Below are positions 46,461 to 57,900 of a stretch of DNA of 64,000 bases, one piece after another (within the stretch, counting starts at the first letter, position 1; the number at the start of each line of letters is the position of its first letter). This DNA is from Panax quinquefolius (Eukaryota > Streptophyta > Magnoliopsida > Apiales > Araliaceae). Below the pieces are notes generated by a model. It was not told the origin of the DNA. It saw only the letters and a program-made list of their open reading frames with translations, and did no database searches. Location of the stretch: assembly GCA_020205615.1 (NCBI GenBank), contig CM035153.1:80427853-80491852 (forward strand). The letters are read 5' to 3'. The position numbers and the translations under genes are program-made.

Positions 46461-48003
46461 TGATGTTGTTAACCAACTAGGAGGAGCTTGTTTCAGCGAT
46501 GGCAAAGCTAGATTTGGAAATCAAATTTCCAAAAGAAACCGATGAAAGATTGTTCCAAATAGAACCTAGTTCAACTTTGGTGGACAAGGTGTAGAATGCT
46601 CGATTACAGGATGAAGAATCCAGGAAAATAAAGGAAAATGTTATCGAAGGTAAAGAGGTGAAGTATAAGGTTGATACTAAGGGAATGCTAAGATTCGAGG
46701 GATGAATTTGGGTTCCAGCAGTACCAAATATTAAAGAAGAAATCATAACAGAAGCTCATAGCTCAAGATAATCTATTCATCTGGGAAGTACGAAAATGTA
46801 TCAAGATTTGCGTCGGCACTTTTGGTGGCCAAATATGAAAAGAGACATTGTAGAATGTGTTGCAAAGTGCTTGACATGTCAGAGAGTGAAGGCCAAGCAT
46901 CAAAGACCAAGCGGATTGCTTCAACCGTTGGAGATACCGAAATGGAAGTGGGAGCATATCACAATGGATTTTGTGGTAGGTCTTCCAACGACTTAGAAAT
47001 GATATGATGTGATTTGGGTGGTAGTGGATAGATTAACAAAATTAACTCACTTTTTGCCAATAAAGATTAGATTTAATCCTGATCACCTGGCAAAACTGTA
47101 TATCAGGGAGATCGTCTCAAGACATGGAGTTCCAATATCAATTGTATCAGACAGAGATCCGAGGTTCACATCAAATTTCTGGAAGAGATTACAAGAATGC
47201 ATCAGAACGCAACTGAAGATAAGTACGGCATATCATCCGCAAATGGATGGTCAAAGCGAACGAACAATCTAGACGATAGAAGATATGCTTAGATCTTGCA
47301 TCATGGATTTTAAAGGAAACTGGGATGATCATCTACTATTGGTGGAATTTGCATACAACAACAGTTACCACGCAAGCATTGGCATGCCGCCATACGAGGC
47401 ATTATACGGCAAAAAATGAAGAACTGCACTATGTTGGGATGATGTTGGTGAACGCCAACGGTTAGGACCAGAACTGGTACAACAGACCGTTGAAGTTATC
47501 AAACCCATTAGAGCAAGATTGGTAGCTGCTCAAGATAGACAGAATAAGTATGCTGATCAACACAGGCAGAATCGCGAATTTGAATCAGGGAATTTCGTTT
47601 TCCTGAAAGTTTCTCCTTAGAAGGGGAAAATTCATTTTGGCAAGAAAGGAAAGCTAAGCCCAAGGTTTATTTGACCATTCGAGATACTATGAATAGTGGG
47701 AGAAGTGGCTTATGAGGTAGCTTTACCTCCAGAATTAGAACATGTTCACAACGTTTTTCATGTTTCGGTATTGCGACCGTATAATCTCGATTCCAAACAT
47801 GTGATAGAGTATGAACCGTTGCAGTTCAGTAAAGATTTATCTTATGAGGAGATTCCTATCCAGATAGTTGACAGGAAAGAACAAGTGCTCAGGAATAAGG
47901 TGATACCTTCTGTGAAGGTAATATGAAGAAACCACAATGTCGAAGAAGCTATGTGGGAACTCGAAGCTAAAATGATAAAGAATTACCCTGAGTTATTTGT
48001 TTA
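46461..48003 (+). pseudogene. pol: Element H integrase with chromodomain
   Basis: H-H and C-C pairs ([32 protein letters not shown]), then the catalytic core [10 protein letters not shown] (D), [15 protein letters not shown] (D) and QMDGQSERT (E), with a TAG after ERTI. NNSYHASIGMPPYEALYG follows. The GPY/F-type module has its G codon as TGA (SPRFI, stop, PFEIL). LALPPELEHVHNVFHVSVLR-like sequence leads into a chromodomain: EEIPIQIVDRKEQVLRNKV, KVI, TGA, RNHNVEEAMWELEAKM and YPELFV, stop at 48001-48003. Several single-base stops would be enough to inactivate it. Confidence 0.93.
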
Positions 48004-48023
48004 GTCTGTGTCTTCGATTCCAG

Positions 48024-48113
48024 GGACAAAATCTTTGTAAGGAGAGAAGAATGTGACGATTTGATTGTTTGAGTTATAATTTTGGGGACAAAATCCTTGT
48101 AAGGAGGAAAGGA
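48024..48113 (+). promoter_or_regulatory. Element H polypurine tract, duplicated
   Basis: GGGACAAAATCCTTGTAAGG and AGGAAAGGA directly precede the 3' LTR (48083-48113). About 57 bp upstream (from 48024) the same stretch occurs with small changes, GGGACAAAATCTTTGTAAGG AGAGAAGAA, followed by TGTGACGATTTGA, which resembles an LTR start. It is a local duplication including the first few LTR-like bases. Confidence 0.75.
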
Positions 48114-49515
48114 TGTAACAATCCAAGATTTTATTATATGTAATATAAAATATTTATTAAATAAAATAAATATTTTATTGATGCGATTGCTGTTATTAAA
48201 TATTCATGAATTAAATTTATTAGATAATATTCTAAATTAATTTAATTTATAATTTAGAGAGTTGTAAGATAACATGAGATGTTATATTGTTGTTTTAATT
48301 TAATAATTTAAAAATGGTATGCTACATTATTAAATAAAATTATAATGAAGTTATAATTTTGTGATATTTGTTTAAGTGGAAAATTTATTTAAAATATAGT
48401 ATGTGTAATTAATTTATTTGATTAATTGTTGGATATGGAAATCCAAATAAATAATATGTGATTATAAATTGTAAATCTAATTGTTTATTAAAATAGAGTA
48501 GTTTTAAATTGATTTTTGCCAAACAAGGCTTAAAGATATTAAGTCTTTATATTAATTAATGTTTGCCAAACATAGCTTTATAGTTTTTAAATTTTGAATT
48601 GGAATTATAATAAATAGAATAAATCAAAATAAAATATATAATAAGTTATAACTGATATGTAATTATTATAATAATAATAATACGATAGTTATATACGTTT
48701 TGGGAGCGCCTGTTTTACTTTACGTGAAAAACTTTTGGCTTAAGCCTAAAGAAGAGAAAAGGGTTTTCAGAGATACTCAGAAAGAGAGAAATTTGAGAGA
48801 GTCTAGAGAGAGTTGAGGGAAAAAGGCTGAGTATTCCAAAGCAATTCTCTGAGTTTATCAAAGATTATTACCGAGAAAATTGAAGGTATTTTCCTTAACC
48901 TTAATATTATATATATATATATATATATATTTTTATTGCATAAAATTTCCATGTTCTGTGGAGTTAATTTTCTGTAATTGTTGTTATACAACCTACTTAT
49001 GGTGATTGTATATAATTATTATGTTAAAGTTGTATGTAGACAAGAATTGATATGCTAATTTCGTTTAAAAAGTAGGAAAAGTAATTATAGTGTATATATT
49101 TTTCATATGTCTTGTGAAAGTACCAATTTTGGTGGTTAATTTGTATGTTAATCTATAAATTGAGTCTTGATTAGGTTAGTCCACTAAGAAACGAAGAGAA
49201 CGTAGTTTGAACGAAGTAATTCAGACAAGAATTGTGATCACAGTGATGATTTTTGTAAAGAATGACAAAAATGGTTTTTTTTTATATAAAAACATGAAAT
49301 TTGAGGATTTAAATTAGTTGAAGTGATTGTTTAATTGTGTTAAATGGTTGAATACGTAAGGAACTATGTTTGTGTAGTTCTATACCAATCACATATGCTT
49401 AATTTACTGTTTTGTGGGTGAAATTCGTGTTAGTTGGCTTAAAACGATTGTCAAAATCACGCTCGCAAAAGCTGAAATGGTGCATCAATGCTGTAACTTA
49501 AGCGCCAAGCGAGCC
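48114..49515 (+). repeat. Element H 3' LTR (first 1.4 kb)
   Basis: Starts TGTAACAATCCAAGATTTTA and follows the 5' LTR closely. TTATATAC at 48689-48696, a leader without ATG, and TTGAAG/GTATTTTCC with GT at 48886-48887. A TA run lies at 48907-48930. Cut by element E at 49516. Confidence 0.93.
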
Positions 49516-50467
49516 TATAACGCCCCATAAAAGTTGGATTTTTGAGAATTAATTTTTTTATTTAATTATGTGGATTAAATGAATTTAATTAATTATATAT
49601 GGGAGTAAGCTAATTGAAGGTCGTTCTATGACCTAGATATGTCGGAATGTCGTAGTATTTTGGCTATGTGGTAGAATTAAAGTGTTTGAATTTCCAAGAT
49701 GAAAACAAAAGCTTTCTGAGAAATTTTTGTAAAAATACTATTCACACATTTCTGCTCGGAAATTATTTTTGAATTTTCGAGAAATACGTAATGATAGAAT
49801 TCTAAGACGAGATGGAATATCCAATAATATTTCAATTATGGCAAACACAGTTTTTCGCCTGCGGACTTCAAACCTAACGATTATGGAAAATGAATTCCGA
49901 GAAAGAATTTAAATGCGTATAATGAATTAAAGTAATGATTGTATAATACGTAAGTATTATACGAGGTAATGAATACAAGTATAATACGAGGTATTATACG
50001 AGTATGTATGAACGATGGAATATCGTATATGAAATAAGTATACGAGTTAGAATACGAGATTAATACGTAAATTATACGTTTTAAGACTTTAAGCCGAATG
50101 TATTGAATTTGTAGGAATGTGTAGGAGATTGTAATGTCCAATTGAGATAATAATAAAGCCCAATACGAATTAATGTTAAATCCAAAATGTAGGAACGTTT
50201 AAGTCCAATGTAATTTAATGAACAAGCCCAAGTGTTTGTTTAATTTTAAGCCCAATGTATAAGTTAAGATTAATTAAGCCTTAAGCCCAAAGTAAGAATC
50301 CAGTGGGTTAGGAGGATCCATGGGGTAACCCATTATCATATGGGTGAATTAGTGGCGAAGAATTAAGTGTGATGAGCAAGTAGACTTAAGGGTTAAGCAA
50401 AGGATAAGCTAAGCAAACTTAAAAGCTAAGTGGCTTTATAACCATTATACCCTAACATAGACTTTCC

Positions 50468-50645
50468 TATAAATAGAAAGCTTGGTTTTCATTTTGTTGG
50501 TTGTTCATTTCATCTAACAAGTTGAGAGCTTATTTGTTAGAGAGAATAAGTGAGAATAAGTTAGAAAAGCTAGAAGGCTAGTCTTTCAAATTCAAGAAAC
50601 AAGAAGAAGATTAAAGATTAATCAAGTGATATTCAAGGGTAAGCA
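50468..50645 (+). promoter_or_regulatory. Element E LTR core promoter, leader and donor-like site
   Basis: TATAAATAG at 50468-50476, a leader without ATG, and TTCAAGG/GTAAGCA with GT at 50639-50640. Confidence 0.6.
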
Positions 50646-53013
50646 ATCTTAAACCATGATTCTCTTTCTCTTCCATTGTTAGAGAAGTGGGTAGTGGTAG
50701 AACATGCATGCTAAGGAAAGATAAAAATGATTAATCAATGGACTTAAGCCGTATAAGTCATGAATAAGTAATTCAAACTTAATTAAGTTATGAATTTATG
50801 AAGAGCCTATATGAACTACTCATATGTGTACCTTAATAAGATTGTATGATAATATGAAGTAAGGATGATGGTTAAAAGATTTAAGCTATGATAAGTCATG
50901 CAAAGTGAATTCATAAGTAGTTTATACTTTTACAAGTTATAGACTAATGACGAAAAAGTAATAACTTATCATGAAATTAAGTTAATGAAGTATGTATGTC
51001 AAGATGTTAGTATAATGGATTGAATCCAGTTAAAACAATGAACAAATCATAAGAAATGAAGTGATGCCAGAATTCACACAATTGGACGTTAATCGTCGAA
51101 TTCGTGAAAATCTCGGAATGGAAGTTGAATTTTGATATTGAGCTTGGAAACATTGGTTTTCAATGGAGACAAGTCTTATTTGTCATTATAGAGTTACGGA
51201 CTAGAGAATGACCGAATTCCGACTTAGAACAAAGAAACGAGCATTGAACGTTCACGAACATTTATCGTTTTCGTTAAAATGAACTAATAGGTGAAATTTT
51301 AGCAAACGAAGTCAAATAGATAAAATTCTTGCATGAACGTATAGAGTATGTAATTTGTGAACCGTAGGATTTTGAATGAGCCAATTAGGACTTATAACAA
51401 AGAAGTTATGCGTCCGGGAGTTTCACAAAATTTTCAAAATCTGCAAATTATCTAAGGCACAGAGTTGGCGCCACGGCGCCAACCCAAAACAAATGGGTGG
51501 CCTTGCAACAGAATAAGAAATCAAGATATCATAACTTCACTTCACTCGCCACAATGAGTTGCGAGTTAAGAGTTAAATGTGGCCATGGCTACGATCTTAG
51601 GTTTTTGACAGACAAGAATGTTTACAAGTATGGAATGAAAGATAACTCATTAGTAATGAACTAAGGTGTAAATATAACATTGTTAAAGCATTTCTAGACA
51701 CTTAATGTATTATGATTAAAAGTTAATAATCAATTGAAGATGAACGTAATTAGAACAACGTAATGTGTTAAGCCGACTATAGAAATTTGTTGATCAAGTT
51801 GATTATGAATCCAATGGTTTGCAATACCAGTAGGGGTTATGTAATTACTTAATGAACATGATAAGACCTTTCCTAAATCATTGTTATAGTGATGATTTTA
51901 GGAATTTAATGTTGTTTAATGAGTAGTTAAATGACGAATGTAAAGTATAAGGAACGTGAACTATATTCAATAATGATAAAGACTATAATGTTGAGAGTTA
52001 TAACTAAATGTTGTTAAATATTACGTAAATGTAAACGGAATGCAATAAAGTGTACTTAACAAATGACGATCTAGTTTTGAATAACGTAGGAATGTTAGTA
52101 AGCCGTGAGGAAGGATGATTTACTCGAAACGAGTTCTATTAATGAAGTAAATCCACGTAAGACATAGAAGAGAAAGAAATTGGGTAAGAATAATGTAAAA
52201 TATAATGGCAAGCCGGAACCAATAGTAACAAATCTAATATATGATTAGATTTAGAGGAAGGGTAAGATTCATTAGGAACCATGTATGTTCATTCATGATC
52301 TAATGTGGTATGTTATGTGGTTCTGTATTATAGAGACCGTAAATACTGAAAGGAAAAGTTATTTTTACTGTAGCAGGCGCTGAAGGAAAGTTTTTCTTAA
52401 ACGCTTGTCTAACCTTCGTGTTAGCCAAGTTTTCTGTGATTCATGTTATGAGATGCATGAACTATTTTACTAAAGGGTCGATGCCAGTTTTATCTCGGCT
52501 AGACTAATCTTGAAGAGTTGATTGATTTATTTACAAGTCTTTCAATATAGAAATGATAACGCTATCCTACGCCAATTGTTTGGTACTAATTCAAGGTAAG
52601 CCTGAGTATGAATAAGAAAATGTATTTTTCATCGATTATTTGATGGGCACACGAGGTTGCCAAAACTTAAATGTACATACGTTTAATGGATGTAGTGTTG
52701 ATCAACATAGAGTACTATGGGATGATCACCTAGAAGTGCTCATAAGATATGCCAGACTTACGGACTTAGTGTCGGGTTGTCGTTTTCAAAGAAATTATGA
52801 ATTGCTCATGGTCTTGAGCCAGAATTTATGTTTTACTGAATTTTGTTATTGTAAAACGTTTTGAAGGAAATAAATGCTATTTTGAATTATTGATAGTACT
52901 TCATAACTATTATCCATTTATTGAAGATATACGATTCCTATGTTTCAAGCATGTTGTTTAAAAGAAATTGTTTTACTTGCTGAGCTTGTTATGTTCACTC
53001 TTGCTTGAACCAT

Positions 53014-53085
53014 ATGAATGCAGCTAAGACTGAACAGACTGAGGAATCTGACAAGGATAAAGGCAAGACGAAGAGGAACAATTAG
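53014..53085 (+). other. Conserved 24-codon frame near the LTR 3' end (E copy)
   Basis: ATG-started frame MNAAKTEQTEESDKDKGK and a short basic tail, stop at 53085. LTRs I (62211-62140) and K (22493-22422) have frames of exactly the same length with MNAARTERTEGSDKDRGK and MNGAKNELTEGSSKDKGK. Confidence 0.5.
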
Positions 53086-53309
53086 TTTACCTTGTAATAA
53101 ACTAGTAAGTTGTATATATTATAGTATGATAAACAAAGAATGTAATGGTTATAGAACCTAGGAACGGGATGTAATATTATTAATGTAATAAGAATATCGT
53201 TTATACACACATTTTGATGTCGTTTCAATAGAATGGATGTATAGTTATGAGTACCGTGTATCACCATCTGTCGGGTTGGAAGATACCCAGATTTGGGGGC
53301 GTCACAGGT

Positions 53310-53321
53310 TGGTATCAAAGC
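53310..53321 (+). promoter_or_regulatory. Element E primer-binding site (variant)
   Basis: TGGTATCAAAGC, three bases after the LTR, same one-base variant as H and E2. Confidence 0.85.
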
Positions 53322-53526
53322 ATTAAGTTATAAAACTTAAGGGGGGAAGAACCTTAGGATAATAACCTCGTTAAGGAAGAAAAGTCTGAAGGAAGTAAAC
53401 TCAAGCTTTATTTCAGTCGAATGAGTTAATAAGGTATTGAGGAAACTCAGTATCGAAAGATTTAAAAGATGGAAAGTAACCCTAAATAAATTAAATGTGA
53501 TTTGTGCTTATACTATTGTGTGTTAT

Positions 53527-53558
53527 GTACTAATCAACATATGTGTTATTGTAGGATG
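53527..53558 (+). promoter_or_regulatory. Acceptor-like site before E ORF0
   Basis: TACTAATCAAC, a good plant branch-point match, then ATATGTGTTATTGTAG/G and ATG at 53556. Confidence 0.55.
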
Positions 53559-54211
53559 TCGATCGATAGCTTGATGTATAGAGATATATACGAGGTGAGT
53601 GAAGAAACTGTGAACATAATAGATCCTGTACCTATGCCGATGGCGGAGGTACCATTAGTGATTCTAGAGGAGTCGGAGACAGTGGAGTATTTTCTGAGGA
53701 AGACTACTCCGAGGGAGATATGGATATAGCGTCATATCTTAATATGATGGACTATGAGGAGGAGAAAATGGAGGTAACATCGTTTAATATAGTGGTACCT
53801 ACACTAGAGTCAATACCTCCAGATGCAATGAGAGCATTGTATCTGGCAGTGCTTGACAGGAATGTGCAATTGAGTATAGTTGTGCAGAATTAAAGTGAAG
53901 AGATTGATTATCTCCATGAAGCTAAGGTGTCTGCAGAAGCAGATTTTGAGTTAGAACATGATAGACATGTGCTTATGACAGAGCAGGTTAGTGACTATAA
54001 GAAGGAGGCTGATAAGCTTCATAAAGAATTGGCGATGAAGGATCGGAAGATAGCACAGATGTCTTACATCCATTAGACTGCTCGTATGGATTTCAAGCTG
54101 AAAGTTGCTTGTCATCCCATGGAGTCAGGACAAACTCGACATACTATTAGTCGGGATACTATAGCAAAGATTGCGAATGAGAAACACGAGGACGCTGTTA
54201 TGCAATATTAA
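53556..54211 (+). pseudogene. Element E ORF0
   Basis: ATG at 53556 (MSIDSLMYRDIYEVSEETVN) gives an acidic N-terminal part to 53729, then one frameshift. The continued frame reads YLNMMDYEEEKMEVTSFNIV, AMRALYLAVLDRNVQLSIVV, a stop (TAA at 53892), IDYLHEAKVSAEADFELEHD, VSDYKKEADKLHKELAMKDR (coiled-coil-like), a TAG, and RHTISRDTIAKIANEKHEDA to the TAA at 54209-54211. The DRNV motif and the layout match H ORF0, and the RHTISRD end matches E2. About 218 codons in all. Function unknown. Confidence 0.7.
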
Positions 54212-54495
54212 AAATCTAGAGTTATAAATATGTGTGTAGTGGCGTAAAACCGTCTTTTGTATAAAAGGGTAGTCTTTTTGTAAATCCCAACTTTTGAGAA
54301 GTTCAATTGCGGGATAGAAATGTAATAGCTTCTGGCTATGGGAGCAGAGTGTAAATAGTTTCAAACTATGAAGAAGCATATTAATATAATGAAGTTTTTA
54401 TTTAATGTGCTTTGATGTGGTACGAGGTATTAGTATGGAAGGATAACAAAGCAAGTAAATAGATAAGAATGAAATTTTATTTATTTAATCAGAAA
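54212..54495 (+). other. E ORF0-gag intercistronic region with acceptor-like site
   Basis: Non-coding. GGGTAGTCTTTTTGTAAATC at 54268-54287 is shared with E2. Ends TTTTATTTATTTAATCAG/AAA and gag ATG at 54496. Confidence 0.5.
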
Positions 54496-54921
54496 ATGCT
54501 GCCAAGGAGAAGACAACGTAATCAGGAAGCGAAATCGCGTAATGATAATCAAGGGGGTGAAAACAACCCTATGCAAGAGTTCATTAATTCATTAACGACT
54601 ACATTTAACTAAACTGGGGGTAGAGTACCCGCCGAACCTAGGTTCTCCAGAATGACTAACTTTAAAGAATTTAAAAGTGTAGGTCTGCCAGAGTTCAAAG
54701 GAACAACGTACCCATTAGCAGCCCAAACATGGGTAAAGGAAATAGAGAAGGCGTTTGTTATTACAAAACGTAGGTGAGGCGCAACAGACTTCTTTTGCGA
54801 CTTACATGATGAAAGTGGAAGCCAACTTTTGGTGAGAGCTCACTAGGGTGGGGCTAGAACATATGCGTTAGTGTGGGAACAGTTCAAGAAGGTTTTTCTT
54901 CGAGAATTATTTCCCTACAAG
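54496..54921 (+). pseudogene. gag: Element E gag, N-terminal part
   Basis: ATG at 54496, MLPRRRQRNQEAKSRNDNQG, then PMQEFINSLTTTFN, a TAA, NFKEFKSVGLPEFKGTTYP and AQTWVKEIEKAFVI. Frame shifts follow near 54770 and 54840; WEQFKKVFLRELFPY-like sequence is the last readable part before LTR E2 begins at 54922. It matches H and E2 gag starts. Confidence 0.85.
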
Positions 54922-57900
54922 TGTAACGCCCCGAAAAATCGAACATTTGTAAATACTTTTGATAATGAATAAAATAATATTATTTATTATAATTGCGTGT
55001 TGATAAAATGAATGTCGTTTTATAACCTAGAAACGTCAGAACATCGTAGTATTTTAACTACGTGGGAGAATTAAAGTGTTTGAATTTCTAAAAGAAAAAA
55101 TAAAAGTTTTTCGAGAATTTTACGAAAATACTATTCATCGATTTACGCTTCAGAAATTATTTTTGAATTTCTGAGAAATACGTAACGTTATAATATCAAG
55201 ATGAATGGATTATGTAATAATAATCTAGGTATGGAAAACGTAATATTTTGCATGCAGACTTAATTTGGGAACGTTAGGTTTATTAAGAGTTAAAAGAAAG
55301 AAGTTGTGATCGTATAATGTGTATTCATTATATGAAGGTAATGAATGTAAGTATAATACGACGTATTGTATTATTATGTATGAAGAATGAGGTAACGTAT
55401 ATTAAAAATTAATATACGAGCTAGCATACGAAGATTATACGTGGGGTATAATTGTTAAGTTGTTAAATCTAAGATAATGGACTTGTAGGATTATTAACCT
55501 AATAGTATAAGTCCAATAGAATGTGACAATCAAGCCCAAGTGTTTGATAAGTCATAAGTCCAAACTATGGTAGCACAAGCCCAACAAGAAAGTAGTTATA
55601 TTAATTAACAAAGCCCAAGGAGAAGCCATGATCCATGGGGCAAACCAAGTATGAAATGGGTAGACTTGATGGGCAAACAATTAGTGTGATGACCAAGTGT
55701 TGTGGTGATCAAGTAAAAGAAGTGGCTAGCAAGAAGACTTGGTTGCTAGGTTATGAATAGTAAGGAGGTGGAAGTTGAGGAGGTGATTAAAGGAGGTGGA
55801 AGGCCTAAATGACTCTTAGGTCCTAGCTTTGGATTGCCTATAAATAGAGAAGCTTCAATTCATTTGTTGCTTGATAGAAATTTCCTCTCAACTTCTCTCA
55901 AGACAAATAACTTATTTGGTAGAGAGAATAAGCACTTATAAGCCACTTCAACCTTTGTTAGATTTTCCAAGAAGAAGAAGTTAGACATCAAAGGTAATGA
56001 TCTTGTGTCCAATATTCTTTCATCTCTATCATAATAGGATGATAAGAGAAGTGTAATTAAGGAACATGTTTGCTAAGAAAATATAATAAGTCATTGATGA
56101 ATGAACTTAAGTCGAATAAGTTGAATAAGCAACTTGAACTCTAATAAGTTGCTAGAATCATGAAGAACTTGTCATATGTTTGTCATATGATGTTAGTATG
56201 TTCAATATAGCTTGAGAACATTAATTGAAGGAATTAAGTTCATAATAAGTCAAAAGCATGAGAATTTGTAGTTAATAAGTTGAATACGTCATTGACTTAT
56301 GAGAATAAGTCAAAACCTACTTTGATGATAAGTTGGTGTAATAAGTAACCTAAAATGTTCACGTGTTTGTTAAAATTCATTTAGAACAGTTAGTAATGAA
56401 GCTTTGCCGGAATTCACACGATTAGACGATTATCATTGAATTCGTGAAATTCTCTGAATGGAAGTCGTATTTTGTGTTTAAAGTCAAAAATGTTAGTTTT
56501 CGATGGACACAAGTCATATTTGGAATTATAGAGTTGCGGACTCGAAAATGACCAATTTCGACTTAGAATGAAGAACGCAGGCGTTGAGCGTTCACGAACG
56601 TTTATCATTTTCGTTAAAAATGAACTTATAGGTGAAATTTTAGCAAATGAAGTCAAATAAATAAAATTCTTGAATGAATGCATAGAGTATGAAATTTGTG
56701 AACCACGAACTTTTGAACGGACTAATTTGGACTTATAACGAAGAAGTTATCGTCCGGGAGTTTCAGAAAATTTTCAAAACTACAAAAGTGTTCGAGGCAT
56801 AGAGTCCGCGCCACTGGCGTGACTCCACGACCTTAAAGCTCGTCTTGCCCATGATCGAGAGCTTGAACCATGCATCTCGCTAACTTTCATGCCATGGCGT
56901 GAGATAAAGAGTTAAATGTGGCGCCGTGGTGCTAGTCACAAGAAATTGCTAGAAAAGAATGTCTTCAAGTATAGAATGAAAGGGGACTTGATAGTAATGA
57001 ATTAAGGTATATGCATAACGTTGTTAAGGCATTGTAAGACACTAATGCATGATGATTAAGAGTTAATAATCAATCGAAGATGAACAAAATGTGAATGACG
57101 TAATGAAAGCCTGAAACCATAATAGTAGATTTAAGTCAGGATTTACATTGAGATGAAGGTTAAGATATAATAGTATACATACTTGATTATATATGACCTA
57201 ATGTGGTATGTTATATGATTATATATTGTAGAAACGTAGAGACTTAAAGTGGACATGTGTTAATCGAGATGCGGATGCTAAAGGCAAGTATTCTAACCCT
57301 TGTTCCAATTCGATCCGACAAGTTTGTAATTCATGTATTCTTTCGCATGAAGTTTTTAATGATGAAGTCTAAAGCCAATTCTTTCGGCAAGACTTATATT
57401 ATGATTTTGTCAAGCATGATTAATGTTAACCGAGTTATATTGGTATGATTTTCAATCGAAGACCAAGTAAGCTAAAATGTTTTTGTCGTTTAACGACAGG
57501 CACGTGAGGTTGCCACAACTTAAACCTATACACGTTTAATAGATGTAGTGTTGATCAACATAGAGTACTATGGGGTGATCACCCGTATGCTCGTAAGCTA
57601 TGCCGCACTAACATACTTAGTCTTGGGTTGTCCTTTTCAAAAGAAATTATGAAATTCTCTTAGCCTTGAGACTTAGTTGATATTCTCTGAATATGGTTGT
57701 TGAAAAATGTTTTGAATGAAAAGAAGTGCTATTTTGAATTAACGATAGTACTTCGTAACTATTGTTCAGTTACCGAAGATATATGAGTTCTATGTTTCAA
57801 GCATTTTGTTTATTAGAATTGTAGTACTTGTTGAGCTAGTCATGCTCACTCTTGCTTGAACCATATGAACACGACTAAGATCGAAAGCGGCATCAAGGCT

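Larger units (their letters stand above)
23046..49515 (+). mobile_element. Element H: Tekay-like element with extra ORF0, split by F and cut by E
   Basis: Parts visible: 5' LTR 23046-26140, primer site 26144-26155, ORF0 (26348-26447 and 42564-43225), gag-pol 43514-48003, polypurine tract, and the first 1.4 kb of the 3' LTR (48114-49515). Element F (26448-42558) sits in ORF0. Without the two nested insertions the visible part of H spans about 10.4 kb. The two LTRs look very alike over the shared part, which suggests a fairly recent insertion relative to A. The last codons resemble those of a Tekay chromodomain element. The extra ORF upstream of gag sets H, E and E2 apart from B and F. Confidence 0.92.
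49516..53306 (+). repeat. Element E 5' LTR
   Basis: 3,791 bp. Begins TATAACGCCCC (TG changed to TA; E2 has TGTAACGCCCC) and ends TTTGGGGGCGTCACA. It shows one ACTATTCAC near 49738, the dyad TTGGCGCCACGGCGCCAA at 51465-51482 and the 24-codon frame at 53014-53085. No large ORF. Confidence 0.92.

Noticed and set aside
54125..54379. Minus-strand frame overlapping E ORF0 end
   Set aside because: No motif and not kept in E2 or H.
57257..57448. 63-codon plus-strand frame in LTR E2
   Set aside because: The E LTR has no matching frame at the equivalent place, and no family is recognised.
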